Positions 1 through 8,600 of a stretch of 64,000 nucleotides of DNA are shown here, one piece after another. Every line of letters starts with the position of its first letter. Within the stretch, counting starts at the first letter, position 1. The notes under the pieces were generated by a model. It made no database searches, had not been told where the DNA came from, and saw only the letters and a program-made list of their open reading frames with translations. The translations under genes and the position numbers were made by a program. This stretch comes from Hymenobacter convexus (GTDB lineage: Bacteria > Bacteroidota > Bacteroidia > Cytophagales > Hymenobacteraceae): the NCBI RefSeq assembly GCF_030580955.1, contig NZ_JAUQON010000005.1, positions 186,001 through 250,000 of the forward strand, in the 5' to 3' direction.

Positions 1-177
1 GGCCGTGTCGATGAAGTTGATGCCGGCTTCCACGGCGCGCTTCACCAGGGCATCGGCCCCGGCTTGGTCAACGCCGTTGATGGCGGCAAACCGGCCGCCG
101 ACGCTGCCAAACGTCATGGTGCCGAGGCAGAGCTCGGAAACTTTCAGGCCGGTGCGGCCCAGCAGGTGGTATTTCAT
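1..177 (-). CDS. Aldo/keto reductase, N-terminal part (cut by window edge)
   Basis: The 59 visible residues begin [20 protein letters not shown] and run through [10 protein letters not shown] to AGINFIDTA. This is the usual N-terminus of an aldo/keto reductase: the first beta strands of the TIM barrel with the conserved LG-T-FG and the NFIDTA element whose Asp belongs to the catalytic tetrad. The remainder lies outside the window. The family reduces aldehydes and ketones with NADPH in the cytoplasm; the substrate cannot be told. The ATG at 177 is the natural start because family members begin within a few residues of the LG(R/K)TG motif. Confidence 0.85.
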   Translation of the reverse strand, partial: MKYHLLGRTGLKVSELCLGTMTFGSVGGRFAAINGVDQAGADALVKRAVEAGINFIDTA

Positions 178-276
178 GGAAAGGTGTTTAGGAAAAGTGT
201 GCCGAGTAGAACCGGTCTGTTGCAGGATTGTTGGCGGTTCCTTCGTCGGGCCTTTTCCTAAATTGCCCACCTGCAC

Positions 277-573
277 CTACTGCCCCGGGTGCCCCACCTG
301 CCCCTGCGTGCCGCCGTTGCTAATGGCGTTGACCTCGGCGCTCTTGGGCATGCCGCGGGTTTCGTGGTTGACACGCATACTGTCCTCGGCGGCCAGGGAA
401 TGCCCATCGGGGTGCTTATCGGGGTTCACACCGTAGGGCGTGCCGTCGGGTTTCTGGCCGCAGCCAGTGAGTAGCGCCAGCAGCAGGCCTGAGACAAGGA
501 GGGTAATGGACACGGGCGGGGAACTGAGGAGGTTACTGCCGCTAAAACGGCGGCCCGGCGCTGGAAGGTGCAT
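277..573 (-). CDS. Small hypothetical lipoprotein
   Basis: A 98-residue frame with a hydrophobic stretch ending in a lipobox, LLTGC (Cys38), followed by a polar, Gly/Asp/His-rich tail (GQKPDGTPYGVNPDKHPDG). It should be exported by Sec, lipidated on the Cys and anchored in a membrane. The ATG at 573 leaves an unusually long n-region; a GTG start at residue 21 (position 513) would give a typical signal peptide, so the true start is uncertain. It sits 12 bases downstream of the esterase gene on the same strand and may be co-transcribed with it. No function is recognised. Confidence 0.6.
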   Translation of the reverse strand: MHLPAPGRRFSGSNLLSSPPVSITLLVSGLLLALLTGCGQKPDGTPYGVNPDKHPDGHSLAAEDSMRVNHETRGMPKSAEVNAISNGGTQGQVGHPGQ

Positions 574-585
574 TTTAAGCCCGAT

Positions 586-1458
586 TTAATGTGGCACCGC
601 CACGCCATTGGCCTGCAGCACCTGCGCAAAAAACAGCATCTGGTAGGGCAGCGCAGTTTGCCAGTACTCCCAGTTGTGGGCGCCGGGGCGCTCGGTATAG
701 TCGTGTGGGGTATGGTTGTACACCAGCCGGCGGTGCATCTCGCGGTTGATTTCGATGAGGCCGTCGTCCACGCCGCAGTCGAAGATGAGGGGCGAGCCGT
801 TTTTGTGCATCTGGTCGGCCATGTTCATCACCGAGTTGGTGCTGAAGAATGCGGGGTTTTGCTCTTCCGAGCCGATGATGGGCGTCAGGTTTTTATTGCG
901 CCAGGCAATTTCATCGGGCGTGGCTTTGCGGTTGGCGCTGCTCAGCTCCAGGGCGCCGCTCATGCTGCCGGCCGCGCCGTACAAATCGGGGTGGCGGGCT
1001 GAGAGGTATAGCGCCCCAAAGCCGCCCATCGAGAGGCCCGTGATGAGGCGGCCCTTGCGGTCACGCACGGTGCGGTAGGCTTGGTCGATGGCCGGCACGA
1101 CTTCCTTGGTGAGGTAGGTTTCAAACTGGCTGTCGGCCTTCACCGGACTATCGAGGTAGAAGCTGAAGGTTTCGCCCTCGGGCGTCACGATAATCAGGTT
1201 GTACTCATCGGCCAGGCGGTGCAGTAGCTGCTTGTCGGGCGTCTTAGTCAGCCAGTTGTCGAAGTGGCCCCAAGCGCCGTGCAGCAGGTAGAGCACGGGG
1301 TAGCTGGCCTTCTTGTTCTTGGCGTAAGAAGCCGGCAGCACCACGGCGGCGCGGTAGGTTTTGCGCATGGCCGCGCTGGGGATGCTCAGGGTGTCGACTT
1401 TGGCGGCGCGGGCTGCGGAGAAAGTGAGGAGGCAGGCGAGGAGTAAAAGGGGGCGCAT
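586..1458 (-). CDS. Secreted esterase (esterase D / PF00756 type)
   Basis: 290 residues with a signal peptide (MRPLLLLACLLTFSAARA), then an alpha/beta-hydrolase fold. Visible motifs are YPVLYLLHGAWG (oxyanion region), GLSMGGFGAL with the nucleophile Ser143, and a C-terminal GAHNWEYW that supplies the catalytic His. This is the putative-esterase family that includes S-formylglutathione hydrolase, feruloyl esterases and mycolyltransferases. The signal peptide points to a periplasmic or extracellular enzyme acting on acyl or feruloyl esters; the substrate is unknown. The gene follows aspA on the same strand but is separated from it by a long palindrome, so it may have its own transcription. Confidence 0.85.
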   Translation of the reverse strand: MRPLLLLACLLTFSAARAAKVDTLSIPSAAMRKTYRAAVVLPASYAKNKKASYPVLYLLHGAWGHFDNWLTKTPDKQLLHRLADEYNLIIVTPEGETFSFYLDSPVKADSQFETYLTKEVVPAIDQAYRTVRDRKGRLITGLSMGGFGALYLSARHPDLYGAAGSMSGALELSSANRKATPDEIAWRNKNLTPIIGSEEQNPAFFSTNSVMNMADQMHKNGSPLIFDCGVDDGLIEINREMHRRLVYNHTPHDYTERPGAHNWEYWQTALPYQMLFFAQVLQANGVAVPH

Positions 1459-1473
1459 GAGAACGGGCGAGTA

Positions 1474-1566
1474 GAGTACCGCGAAGCGGTGCTTCGCCTC
1501 GCGTTAGGTTAACATTTTGTTGCTGATTGGCTCTAACGCAAGGCGAAGCACCGCTTCACGGTACTC
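1474..1566. repeat. Long imperfect palindrome (hairpin repeat)
   Basis: Two 34-base arms (1474-1507 and 1533-1566) are inverted copies with two mismatches and enclose a 25-base A/T-richer loop. The arms contain the core GAAGCGGTGCTTCGCC, itself partly symmetrical. It lies between aspA and the downstream esterase gene and could attenuate or terminate read-through. It resembles in layout, though not in sequence, the other palindromes of this window. Confidence 0.85.
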
Positions 1567-1570
1567 GTAA

Positions 1571-2977
1571 CTACTGCTTGAACACCGGCCGAATCAGATT
1601 CTCGAACGTGAAAATTTCGTCCCACTTTTCCTGCGTCAAAAGCCCGCGCTCCGTCACAGCAATGGCGTGCACCGACTTGCCGGTTTTCAGCGCCTCTTTG
1701 GCAATCTCGGCCGAGGCCTCGTAGCCAATGACCGGGTTGAGTTGCGTGACGATGCCGATGCTGTTGCGCACGAGGCTTTCGGCGTGCTCCTTGTTGGCCG
1801 TGATGCCGATGACGCACTTCTCGCGCAGGGTGCGGCAGGCGTTGGTCATGTACGAAATCGAGGTGAAGAGCGCGAAGCTGATAACCGGCTCCATCACGTT
1901 GAGCTGCAGCTGGCCGGCCTCGGCCGCCATGGTCACCGTGAGGTCGGCCCCGATGACGTAGAAAGCCGTTTGGTTCACCACTTCGGGCACCACGGGGTTC
2001 ACCTTGCCGGGCATGATACTGGAGCCCGGCTGCAGGGGCGGCAGGTTGATTTCGTTGATGCCCGTGCGCGGGCCCGACGACAGCAGGCGCAAATCGTTGC
2101 AGATTTTGCTGAGCTTCACGGCCGTGCGCTTCAGCACGCCGGAGAGCTGCACGTAGGCGCCAGTGTCGTAAGTGGCTTCAAACAAGTCGCCGGCCAGGCT
2201 CAGGTTGAGGCCGGTGATGGCGCGCAGGTGCTCGGTCACGAGTTCGGGGTAGCCGGTGGGGGCGTTGATGCGCGAGCCGATGGCCGTGGCGCCCATGTTG
2301 ATTTCGTCAATCAGGCGGCGCGAGTCGTCGATGCGCAGCAGCTCCTCGCGCAGGTTGGTGGCGAAGGCGCGGAATTCGTCGCCCATGCTCATCGGCACGG
2401 CGTCTTGGAGCTGGGTGCGGCCCATTTTGAGGATGTCGCGGAATTCCTCGCCCTTCCGGGCGAAGGCGTCAGCCAGCTCGTTCAGCGTTTCGCGGTAGCC
2501 CACCAGCTTGTTGTTGAGCGCGATGCGGAAAGCAGTGGGGTAGGCGTCGTTGGTGCTTTGCGAGCAGTTGACGTGGTTGTTGGGGTGGCAGAACTGGTAC
2601 TCGCCTTTGGCGTGGCCCATGATTTCGAGGGCCACGTTGGCGATGACTTCGTTGGCGTTCATGTTCACCGACGTGCCCGCGCCGCCCTGAATCATGTCGG
2701 TCAGAAACTGGTTGTCGAACTCGCCAGCCGCCACCCGGTCGCAGGCGGCGGCAATAGCGTCGGCAATGTTGGCGGGCAGCACGCCGAGCTCCTTGTTGGC
2801 CAGGGCGGCGCCTTTTTTCACGTAGGCCAGGGCCTGCACAAAGAGCGGCTCGTTCTTAATCGGAATGCCGGTGATGGCGAAGTTTTCGAGGGCGCGCAGT
2901 GTCTGGATGCCGTAGTAGGCGGTGTCGGGCAGGCTGCGTTCGCCGAGGAAATCGTGTTCGATGCGGGAAGAATTCAT
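1571..2977 (-). CDS. aspA: Aspartate ammonia-lyase
   Basis: 468 residues, the normal length for the family. It deaminates L-aspartate to fumarate and ammonia in the cytoplasm as a homotetramer. The fumarase/aspartase signature [11 protein letters not shown] is at residues 318-328 and forms the flexible catalytic loop. The N-terminus ([22 protein letters not shown]) and [10 protein letters not shown] are typical of AspA rather than of class II fumarase or argininosuccinate lyase. The gene is divergent from the DUF885 gene across a gap containing a palindrome. In facultative bacteria AspA can feed fumarate to anaerobic respiration, which would fit the redox theme to the right, but no FNR-type site was seen here. 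Confidence 0.95.
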   Translation of the reverse strand: MNSSRIEHDFLGERSLPDTAYYGIQTLRALENFAITGIPIKNEPLFVQALAYVKKGAALANKELGVLPANIADAIAAACDRVAAGEFDNQFLTDMIQGGAGTSVNMNANEVIANVALEIMGHAKGEYQFCHPNNHVNCSQSTNDAYPTAFRIALNNKLVGYRETLNELADAFARKGEEFRDILKMGRTQLQDAVPMSMGDEFRAFATNLREELLRIDDSRRLIDEINMGATAIGSRINAPTGYPELVTEHLRAITGLNLSLAGDLFEATYDTGAYVQLSGVLKRTAVKLSKICNDLRLLSSGPRTGINEINLPPLQPGSSIMPGKVNPVVPEVVNQTAFYVIGADLTVTMAAEAGQLQLNVMEPVISFALFTSISYMTNACRTLREKCVIGITANKEHAESLVRNSIGIVTQLNPVIGYEASAEIAKEALKTGKSVHAIAVTERGLLTQEKWDEIFTFENLIRPVFKQ

Positions 2978-3097
2978 GCGGGAATTTTGGGTGGAATGGT
3001 GGAGCTTCTACGGATTAGGCGAATGCCGGGACAAACCTACGGCGGGGCTTTGCAACGGGCAGCGGTTTGGGGTGTTCCTTTGCTTTGGTTCGATGTC

Positions 3098-3173
3098 AAT
3101 TTCCCGCAGTGTGCACAGTGGTTGGCGCAGTGTCCGCGGTGTTCGTATGCCACTGCGCACACTGCGGGAAATT
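3098..3173. repeat. Palindromic repeat in the aspA / DUF885 divergent promoter region
   Basis: Arms 3098-3120 and 3151-3173 (23 bases) match with one mismatch; the core is TTTCCCGCAGTGTGC. The right arm ends 20 bases before the ATG of the DUF885 gene. The 30-base loop (GGTTGGCGCAGTGTCCGCGGTG...) carries a further GCAGTG copy, so alternative pairings are possible. The 2978-3193 gap holds nothing else I can recognise. Confidence 0.8.
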
Positions 3174-3193
3174 AATCCTGTAAATCCTTCCTT

Positions 3194-4951
3194 ATGAAAC
3201 TCCGCTACCTGCCCCTGCTGGGCCTGGCCCTCGCCAGCTGTTCTCAGGCCGATAAAACCAAAACCGAAGCCAGTACCAACGCCGACGCCCGCTTCGATGC
3301 CTTCAAAAACCGGTTTATCGAAGCGCTGTGGCGGCAAAACCCTGACTACGCCAGCAGCCAGGGCTACCACCGCTACGACTCGCTGCTGCTGATTCCCAAC
3401 GCGGCGCAACGGCAAAGTGACGACGCTTTCGCCCAGAAATACCTGGCCGCACTGGGTGGCTTCGGCCTCGACAGCCTCTCGCCCAACAACCAGATTGACC
3501 TGCGCCTTCTCCGCAACGAGCTGCGGGCCGAGCGCTGGTACGCCGACACCCTGAAAAGCTGGCAGTGGAACCCGGCCAGCTACAACCTCGGCGCCGCCGT
3601 GGGCGACTTGCTCAACGGCCGCCACTACCGATTGGACCGCCGCCTGCGCAACATCTCCGACAAAATCAGCCACGCGCCCGAGTATTACGCCGCCGCGAAG
3701 GCCAATATCAGCAACCCGACCAAGGAACACACCGCGCTGGCCCTCAAGCAGAGCGCCGGTGGCCTGGCGGTGTTTGGCAAGGCTTTGGCTGATTCAGTGA
3801 TGAAGTCGGGTCTGAGCGCCGCCGAGAAAAAGACGATGATGGACCGCGTGGCCGCCGCCCGCACGGCCGTGCAAGGGTATATGGAATTTCTGGAAGGCGA
3901 TGTGCTACCAGCGGGCCGGTTCCGCCCGTTCCGTATCGGCAAGGAGCTGTTTGAACAGAAATTTGCCTACGATATTCAGTCGCGCTTTTCGGCGGCCGAG
4001 CTGTACCAGGAAGCCCAGCAGCACAAGGCCGACCTGCTGCACGACATGGGCCGCCGCGCCGCGCGCCTCTACCTTAAGTACTTCCCCGGCCAGAAAGCTC
4101 CGGCCGACAGCCTGGCCCTGATTACGGCCGTCATCAACCAGCTCACCTTAAAGCACGCCCCGCGCGATGGTTTCGTGGATGCCGTGAAGCGCCAGATTCC
4201 AACGCTGGTGGCGTTTGTGAATGAGAAAAAGCTGCTGACCCAGGACTCCGGCAAGCCGCTGGTGGTGCGCGAAACCCCGCTTTACATGCGCGGCAGCGGC
4301 GCGGGCGCCAGCGTATCGGCCCCGGGGCCCTACGACAAGGGCGCCAACACCTACTACAACGTGGAGCCGATTCCGGCCGAGTGGACGCCCGCCCAGGCCG
4401 AAAGCTACCTGCGCGAATACAACGACTACACCCTGCAAATTCTCAACATCCACGAGGCCATTCCGGGCCACTACACGCAGCTCGTGTACGCCAACCGCTC
4501 GCCCTCGCTGGTGAAAAGCATCTTCGGCAACGGGGCCATGGTGGAGGGCTGGGCCGTGTACGCCGAGCGCATGATGCTGGAAAACGGCTACGGTAACAAC
4601 TCCGACGAAATGTGGCTGCTGTGGGACAAATGGAACATGCGCTCCACGCTGAACGCCGTCATCGACCACGCCATTCAGGTTGATAACATGAGCGAGCAGG
4701 AGGTGGTGCGTTTGCTGCGCCGCGAAGGCTTTCAGGAAGAAGCGGAGGCCCGCGGCAAGTGGCTGCGCGCCACCCTGAGCCAGGTGCAGCTTAGCAGCTA
4801 CTTCACGGGTTACACCGAGATTTACGCCCTGCGCGAGGAGCTGAAGAAAAAGGAAGGGAAGGATTTTGACCTCAAAGCCTTCAACGAAAACTTCCTGAGC
4901 TACGGCAGCGCGCCGGTGAAGTACATCCGCGAGCTGATGCTGCGGAAGTAG
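3194..4951 (+). CDS. DUF885 family lipoprotein (putative metallopeptidase)
   Basis: 585 residues. A short signal peptide ends in the lipobox LASC (Cys16), so the protein should be a membrane-anchored lipoprotein. The DUF885 family has a gluzincin-like helix with HEAIPGHYTQ (His420, Glu421, His426) and a downstream Glu region (GAMVEGWAVYAERMM), which together would bind zinc. The family is annotated as putative dipeptidyl or carboxypeptidase-like; the substrate here is unknown. Full family length, no damage seen. The start codon is just downstream of the right arm of a palindrome. Confidence 0.9.
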   Translation: MKLRYLPLLGLALASCSQADKTKTEASTNADARFDAFKNRFIEALWRQNPDYASSQGYHRYDSLLLIPNAAQRQSDDAFAQKYLAALGGFGLDSLSPNNQIDLRLLRNELRAERWYADTLKSWQWNPASYNLGAAVGDLLNGRHYRLDRRLRNISDKISHAPEYYAAAKANISNPTKEHTALALKQSAGGLAVFGKALADSVMKSGLSAAEKKTMMDRVAAARTAVQGYMEFLEGDVLPAGRFRPFRIGKELFEQKFAYDIQSRFSAAELYQEAQQHKADLLHDMGRRAARLYLKYFPGQKAPADSLALITAVINQLTLKHAPRDGFVDAVKRQIPTLVAFVNEKKLLTQDSGKPLVVRETPLYMRGSGAGASVSAPGPYDKGANTYYNVEPIPAEWTPAQAESYLREYNDYTLQILNIHEAIPGHYTQLVYANRSPSLVKSIFGNGAMVEGWAVYAERMMLENGYGNNSDEMWLLWDKWNMRSTLNAVIDHAIQVDNMSEQEVVRLLRREGFQEEAEARGKWLRATLSQVQLSSYFTGYTEIYALREELKKKEGKDFDLKAFNENFLSYGSAPVKYIRELMLRK

Positions 4952-5010
4952 GCCGGGGCAACCTTGGGTGGATATTGGGAGTTTAAGCGACGGTTTAAAA
5001 ATCGTTTCTC

Positions 5011-5367
5011 ATGACCGAAGAAGAACGCAAACACGTGGTCGATACCGACGACGAACACCTGCGCCGCCTCACGCACGAGCACATGAAGGTGTTTGCCAAA
5101 TTCACCTCCGAGAATTGCGCCATTTGCCAGGCCCTGGCCCCGCCCTTCGCCAAATTCGTGGACGACCCCGGCAACGAATCCATCCTGTTCGTGCGCCTGA
5201 ACTCGGACGAAAACCCCGTGGCCAAGAAGATGATGCAGCAAAAGGTAGCGCCCTTCTTCGTGAGCTACTGCCAGGGCCGTATGCTGGAGTGCGACAACCT
5301 GACCACCGAAGCCGAAGTGCGCGCCCAACTTGACCGCCTGCGCGCCTTCATGCCCCACACTGAATAA
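5011..5367 (+). CDS. Thioredoxin-like protein
   Basis: 118 residues with a thioredoxin fold: a beta strand VFAKFTSENCAICQ holding a CxxC redox pair (Cys-Ala-Ile-Cys) and the cis-proline segment KVAPFFVSY. There is no signal peptide, so it should act in the cytoplasm. The CAIC pair differs from the classical CGPC, which would change the redox potential. The partner is unknown. It is 59 bases after the DUF885 gene and followed by a palindrome, so it may be the last gene of a two-gene unit. Confidence 0.8.
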   Translation: MTEEERKHVVDTDDEHLRRLTHEHMKVFAKFTSENCAICQALAPPFAKFVDDPGNESILFVRLNSDENPVAKKMMQQKVAPFFVSYCQGRMLECDNLTTEAEVRAQLDRLRAFMPHTE

Positions 5368-5400
5368 GCAGTGAGTGGCTGAATGCAAGGTCTTTAGTGC

Positions 5401-5490
5401 GTCATGCTGAGCGCAGCCGAAGCATCTCTACCGCGAAACATAATCATTTTACTGCTGCGGTAGAGCCGCTTCGGCTGCGCTCAGCATGAC
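5401..5490. repeat. GTCATGCTGAGCG-class hairpin repeat
   Basis: Arms 5401-5434 and 5457-5490 pair over 34 bases with a two-base mismatch (AT against CC) near the inner end. The outer sequence GTCATGCTGAGCGCAGCCG is shared with copies at 12394, 37627 and 57952. It lies between two co-directional genes. Confidence 0.9.
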
Positions 5491-5533
5491 GGTTTATAAC
5501 CGTGCTCAAAGAACGGCCGCCGCGCAGGTAGCC

Positions 5534-5541
5534 TACCTTTG
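5534..5541 (+). promoter_or_regulatory. Bacteroidota -7 promoter element in front of the YdcF-like gene
   Basis: TACCTTTG matches the Bacteroidota -7 consensus TAnnTTTG exactly and ends three bases before the ATG at 5545. Transcription would begin at or inside the start codon, so the messenger would be essentially leaderless. A TTG at 5539 in the same frame falls inside this box and is therefore not a likely start. Confidence 0.6.
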
Positions 5542-5544
5542 GGC

Positions 5545-6312
5545 ATGTTTTTTATCCTCTCGAAGGTCCTCGACCTTGTTTTACTGCCCACGGTATGGCT
5601 TTTGGCCCTGCTGCTGGCCGCCCTGCTGGCCCGGCAGCCGCGCCGGCAGCGGCAATGGCTGATGGGGGCCGCCGCCCTCACACTGCTGGCCACCAACCCC
5701 GCCCTCACCAACGAGGCCCTGCTGGCCTGGGAATTGCCGACCGTGCCGCTGGCCGCCCTGCCCGCCCGCGCCGATGCCGCTGTGCTGCTCACCGGCATCA
5801 CCCAGGTCGATAAGTCGCCGCACGACCGGGCCTACCTGGGCTCCGGCGCCGACCGCCTCACCAATGCCCTGTGGCTGTACCGGGCCGGGCGGGTGCGTCG
5901 CATCATCGTATCGGGCGGCTCGGGGGCCGTGCTGCAAAAAGCCCACACCGAAGCCTCCGACCTGGCCACCTTGCTGCGCCTGGCCGGCGTGCCCAACTCG
6001 GCCATCATCCTGGAGGACAGCAGCCGCAACACCCGCGAAAATGCCCTGTACACCAAGCGCCTGCTGGCCCGCTACCCGGGCACCGACACGCTCATTCTGG
6101 TCACCTCCGCCTTCCACGAGCGGCGCGCGCTGGCCTGCTTCCGCAAAGTGGGCCTGCAGCCCATTGCCTTCCCGGCCGGCTACCGCAGCGCCGACCGCAG
6201 CTGGTCGCCCGGCTATTGGGCCGTGCCCAACCCCAGCGCCCTGGAAAACCTGAGCGTGCTCATCCACGAAGTGAGCGGCTGGCTGACGTATAAGGTAATG
6301 GGGTATTTGTAA
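5545..6312 (+). CDS. YdcF/ElyC-type membrane protein (DUF218)
   Basis: 255 residues from the ATG. Two N-terminal membrane segments (ILSKVLDLVLLPTVWLLALLL and QWLMGAAALTLLATNP) are followed by a DUF218 domain with AAVLLTGI, RIIVSGGSG, ILEDSSRNTRENA and LILVTSAFHERRA. This arrangement is that of E. coli ElyC (YcbC), which affects lipid-carrier use during envelope synthesis; the exact reaction is not settled. The domain should face the periplasm. The TAnnTTTG box immediately upstream favours the ATG over an in-frame TTG two codons earlier. Confidence 0.85.
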   Translation: MFFILSKVLDLVLLPTVWLLALLLAALLARQPRRQRQWLMGAAALTLLATNPALTNEALLAWELPTVPLAALPARADAAVLLTGITQVDKSPHDRAYLGSGADRLTNALWLYRAGRVRRIIVSGGSGAVLQKAHTEASDLATLLRLAGVPNSAIILEDSSRNTRENALYTKRLLARYPGTDTLILVTSAFHERRALACFRKVGLQPIAFPAGYRSADRSWSPGYWAVPNPSALENLSVLIHEVSGWLTYKVMGYL

Positions 6313-6617
6313 TGTCGGGTAGTTGGACTAGCGTTGGGGTGAACGTTGATGGCAAATCAGTATTACCGGCTGAATGGAGGAATACCGCACGCTACTTCCC
6401 AGCAGGTCGATTGTCAGAAGTGCGCAACCGCGTTGAAGCCCCGCCTGCCGGTCGTTGCTTTGGCCACCCCTTTGAGGTAGGCTTCCGTGGAGGGTGTTAA
6501 ATAAACAGGGGAACCCCTCCCAACTGAGAGGTTTTCCCCAGCTTGTTTACCAATGCCCGGCTGTGGTTTTCTTGGCCAGCGAAGCAGGCGCGTAGCGAGG
6601 CTCGCGCGCCCGGCGCA
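6313..6617. other. Intergenic gap without recognisable gene
   Basis: 305 bases between two convergent genes. A 62-residue open frame lies here but has no recognisable features. Around 6507-6542 there is an imperfect hairpin (GGGGAACCCCTC against GAGAGGTTTTCCCC) that may serve as a bidirectional terminator. Nothing else stands out. Confidence 0.4.
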
Positions 6618-7241
6618 TCATTTGAAATTGACCAGGTCTTTGAATATCAGGTGGCCCCAGCTGTTGCCGTGCGCCTGCACCAGCAGGCCGCCTTCGGAAA
6701 GCCTGCCGAGCTTGACCGGTGAAAAACCGAGCTTTTCGGCCAGTGCCCCAATCTGCGTGGCGGCGCCGTCCTCGTCGCTCGCCAGGAACACCACGCGCCG
6801 GCCGCCCTGCACAGCCGGGTCTTGGCCCAGAATGGCCGCGCCCAAATGGTTGAAGCCCTTTACCACGCTACCCCCCGTGAAAGCTTGCGCGACGACTTCG
6901 GCGGACGACCGTCCGCCCAGTCGCTCCAGGGGTACGCCGTAGGCATTGGTCACATCGACGATGGTTTTCCCCTGCCAGCTCGGCCGCGCCTGGGCGACCG
7001 CCGGGTGTACTTCAAAACGCACCGCCAGAAAGAGAACGTCGGCTTCGAGGGCTTTCGCCAGGGTGGCGGGAATAATTTCGGGTCCGATGGCGGCGGCATC
7101 GGCGGCAAAGCTTTCCGGGGCGCGCGTGGTGGCCACGGCTACTTCGACGCCCTTGCGGGCAAACGCTTTGGCCAGGGCCTTGCCGATGGGGCCGAAGCCG
7201 ATAATGGCGTAGCTCGCTGGGGTGGTTTCTTCTTTACTCAT
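6618..7241 (-). CDS. NAD(P)-binding oxidoreductase, F420-dependent NADP reductase-like
   Basis: 207 residues beginning with a Rossmann dinucleotide-binding motif, YAIIGFGPIGKALAKAF, followed by VAVATTRAPESF, VLFLAVRFE and KTIVDVTNAYG. This is the NADP oxidoreductase, coenzyme F420-dependent fold (PF03807). In a bacterium of this type F420 itself is unlikely, and the protein more probably uses NADPH with an unknown small substrate. It is 38 bases downstream of the SDR gene and probably in its operon, controlled by the divergent HxlR regulator. Confidence 0.75.
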   Translation of the reverse strand: MSKEETTPASYAIIGFGPIGKALAKAFARKGVEVAVATTRAPESFAADAAAIGPEIIPATLAKALEADVLFLAVRFEVHPAVAQARPSWQGKTIVDVTNAYGVPLERLGGRSSAEVVAQAFTGGSVVKGFNHLGAAILGQDPAVQGGRRVVFLASDEDGAATQIGALAEKLGFSPVKLGRLSEGGLLVQAHGNSWGHLIFKDLVNFK

Positions 7242-7279
7242 GGTGAAAATGACCTTCTGGTCTCGTCTGGTTAACCTTT

Positions 7280-8038
7280 TTAAAAACCGTACATGCCGCC
7301 CGACACGGAAATTTGCTCACCCGTAATCCAGGCGGCTTCATCGGACGCCAGGAAGACGGCCGCTTTGGCAATGTCGGCGGGCTGCCCCCGGCGCCCCAAG
7401 GGGGTATTGGCCACAAACATTTTCTCGTAGTCACTGCCCGTCGTGACGCCCGCCGCCGTTGCCCCTTCGGTGTCCGTGGCGCCCGGCAAAATCGAATTGA
7501 CCCGAATGTTTTTGGCCCCCAGCTCCTTCGATAACGAAACCGTGAGGGCATCCAGGGCCGCCTTCGTGGCCGAGTACAACGAAACGCCCGCCATCGGCGA
7601 TTTGCTGGCCCCCGAGCTGATGTTGATGACGTTGCCCCCCTTCCCGCCAAACAGGTTCACGGCGGCCTGGATGGTCAGGACGGGCCCTAACACGTTGACG
7701 TTGAAATGCTGATGAAACTTTTCGGCCGAGGCCTGGTCGATTGGCAGAAATTGCTGGTACACCGCGTTATTCACCAAAATATCCAGGGTGCCGAACGCCG
7801 CGTTGGTTTCGGCAAACAGGCGTGCGACATCGGCCGGGTTCGATACATCGGCCTGCACGGCAATGGCCGTGCCGCCGGCCGCCGCGATGGCGCGTACCAC
7901 ATGGTCGGCGCTTTCTTTGCTGGAGGCATAATTGACCACCACGCGGGCCCCTTCGGCAGCAAAATGGGTGGCAATGGCCGCGCCGATGCCTTTGGCGGCG
8001 CCGGTCACGATGGCGACTTTGTTCTGGAGCTTGCTCAT
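7280..8038 (-). CDS. Short-chain dehydrogenase/reductase
   Basis: 252 residues, a classical SDR. The cofactor loop TGAAKGIG is at residues 12-19, NNA at 90-92, catalytic Ser142 (INISSGAS), and YSATK with Tyr155 and Lys159. The 3-oxoacyl-ACP reductase-like sequence with GGMYGF at the C-terminus is common in broad-substrate alcohol/ketone reductases. The gene is divergent from an HxlR regulator, a common arrangement for genes induced by quinones, aldehydes or electrophiles. The substrate is unknown. Confidence 0.92.
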   Translation of the reverse strand: MSKLQNKVAIVTGAAKGIGAAIATHFAAEGARVVVNYASSKESADHVVRAIAAAGGTAIAVQADVSNPADVARLFAETNAAFGTLDILVNNAVYQQFLPIDQASAEKFHQHFNVNVLGPVLTIQAAVNLFGGKGGNVINISSGASKSPMAGVSLYSATKAALDALTVSLSKELGAKNIRVNSILPGATDTEGATAAGVTTGSDYEKMFVANTPLGRRGQPADIAKAAVFLASDEAAWITGEQISVSGGMYGF

Positions 8039-8102
8039 TTTCTGATTTAGTTGAAAAATTGAGCTGCAAAGCTAGGATTACAAGGTTCCCTTTGGCAACT
8101 TT

Positions 8103-8142
8103 GTAACCAAAAGTAACAGTAACTCAGAGGTAACCTGGTAAC
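8103..8142. promoter_or_regulatory. Cluster of five GTAAC direct repeats between SDR and hxlR genes
   Basis: GTAAC occurs at 8103, 8113, 8119, 8130 and 8138, all on the plus strand, within 40 bases that end just before the ATG of the HxlR gene. Such iteration between divergent genes is a plausible operator for the HxlR protein; that assignment is inference. Confidence 0.45.
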
Positions 8143-8145
8143 ACA

Positions 8146-8499
8146 ATGGAGTGCATTCCTCAGCAATTCGAAGAAAACAAACGGGCCATGCGGGCCATCC
8201 AGGATTCCATGGACGTGCTGAACGGGAAATGGAAAATCATCATCATTTCCTCTATCTGCTGCTACAGCAAACGCCGGTTTTCGGACATGTTGACGGACAT
8301 CCCCGGCATCTCCAATAAAATGCTAAGCAAGGAGCTAAAAGAGCTGGAAATCAACCAGCTGGTCATCCGCACCGTGCTGGATACTCAGCCCATCACGGTG
8401 CAGTACGAGCTGACGGAACACGGCAAAACCCTCAAAACAATCATCGATACCCTGACGGAGTGGGGGTTAGCACATCACCGGAATATATTCGGCAAGTAG
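8146..8499 (+). CDS. HxlR family transcriptional regulator
   Basis: 117 residues with the complete HxlR winged helix: DVLNGKWKIIIISSI, RRFSDMLTDIPGISNKMLSKELKELE (recognition region) and YELTEHGKTLKTIIDTLTEWG. The dimeric family usually represses an adjacent divergent gene and often senses electrophiles or redox changes; a Cys pair (ICCYSKRRF) near residue 39 could be redox-active. The divergent SDR and oxidoreductase genes are the likely targets through the GTAAC cluster just upstream. Confidence 0.9.
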   Translation: MECIPQQFEENKRAMRAIQDSMDVLNGKWKIIIISSICCYSKRRFSDMLTDIPGISNKMLSKELKELEINQLVIRTVLDTQPITVQYELTEHGKTLKTIIDTLTEWGLAHHRNIFGK

Positions 8500-8547
8500 C
8501 TGGTGAGGTTTTTCCAGCCACCGCACGAACCTGACCACCGCCGGCCA

Positions 8548-8569
8548 GCGCCCCGTTCGACAGGGGCGC
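8548..8569. terminator. Possible bidirectional terminator hairpin
   Basis: GCGCCCC and GGGGCGC (8548-8554, 8563-8569) form a 7-bp GC stem with an 8-base loop between the convergent HxlR and aldehyde dehydrogenase genes. There is no clear T tract. Confidence 0.35.
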
Positions 8570-8600
8570 GAAGGCAACTCAACCACTTGCCCCCAACTGC

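Noticed and set aside
1667..3175. Long open frame (about 500 codons) on the plus strand opposite aspA
   Set aside because: It is the antisense shadow of the well-supported aspA frame; the translation is Ala/Gly/His/Val-rich and has no domain. The same applies to the plus-strand frames at 15803-17350, 17796-19343 (partly), 45408-47120, 50829-52589 and 59961-61889.
6312..6500. 62-codon frame downstream of the YdcF-like gene
   Set aside because: No ribosome-binding region, no domain, and the position between convergent genes suggests chance.
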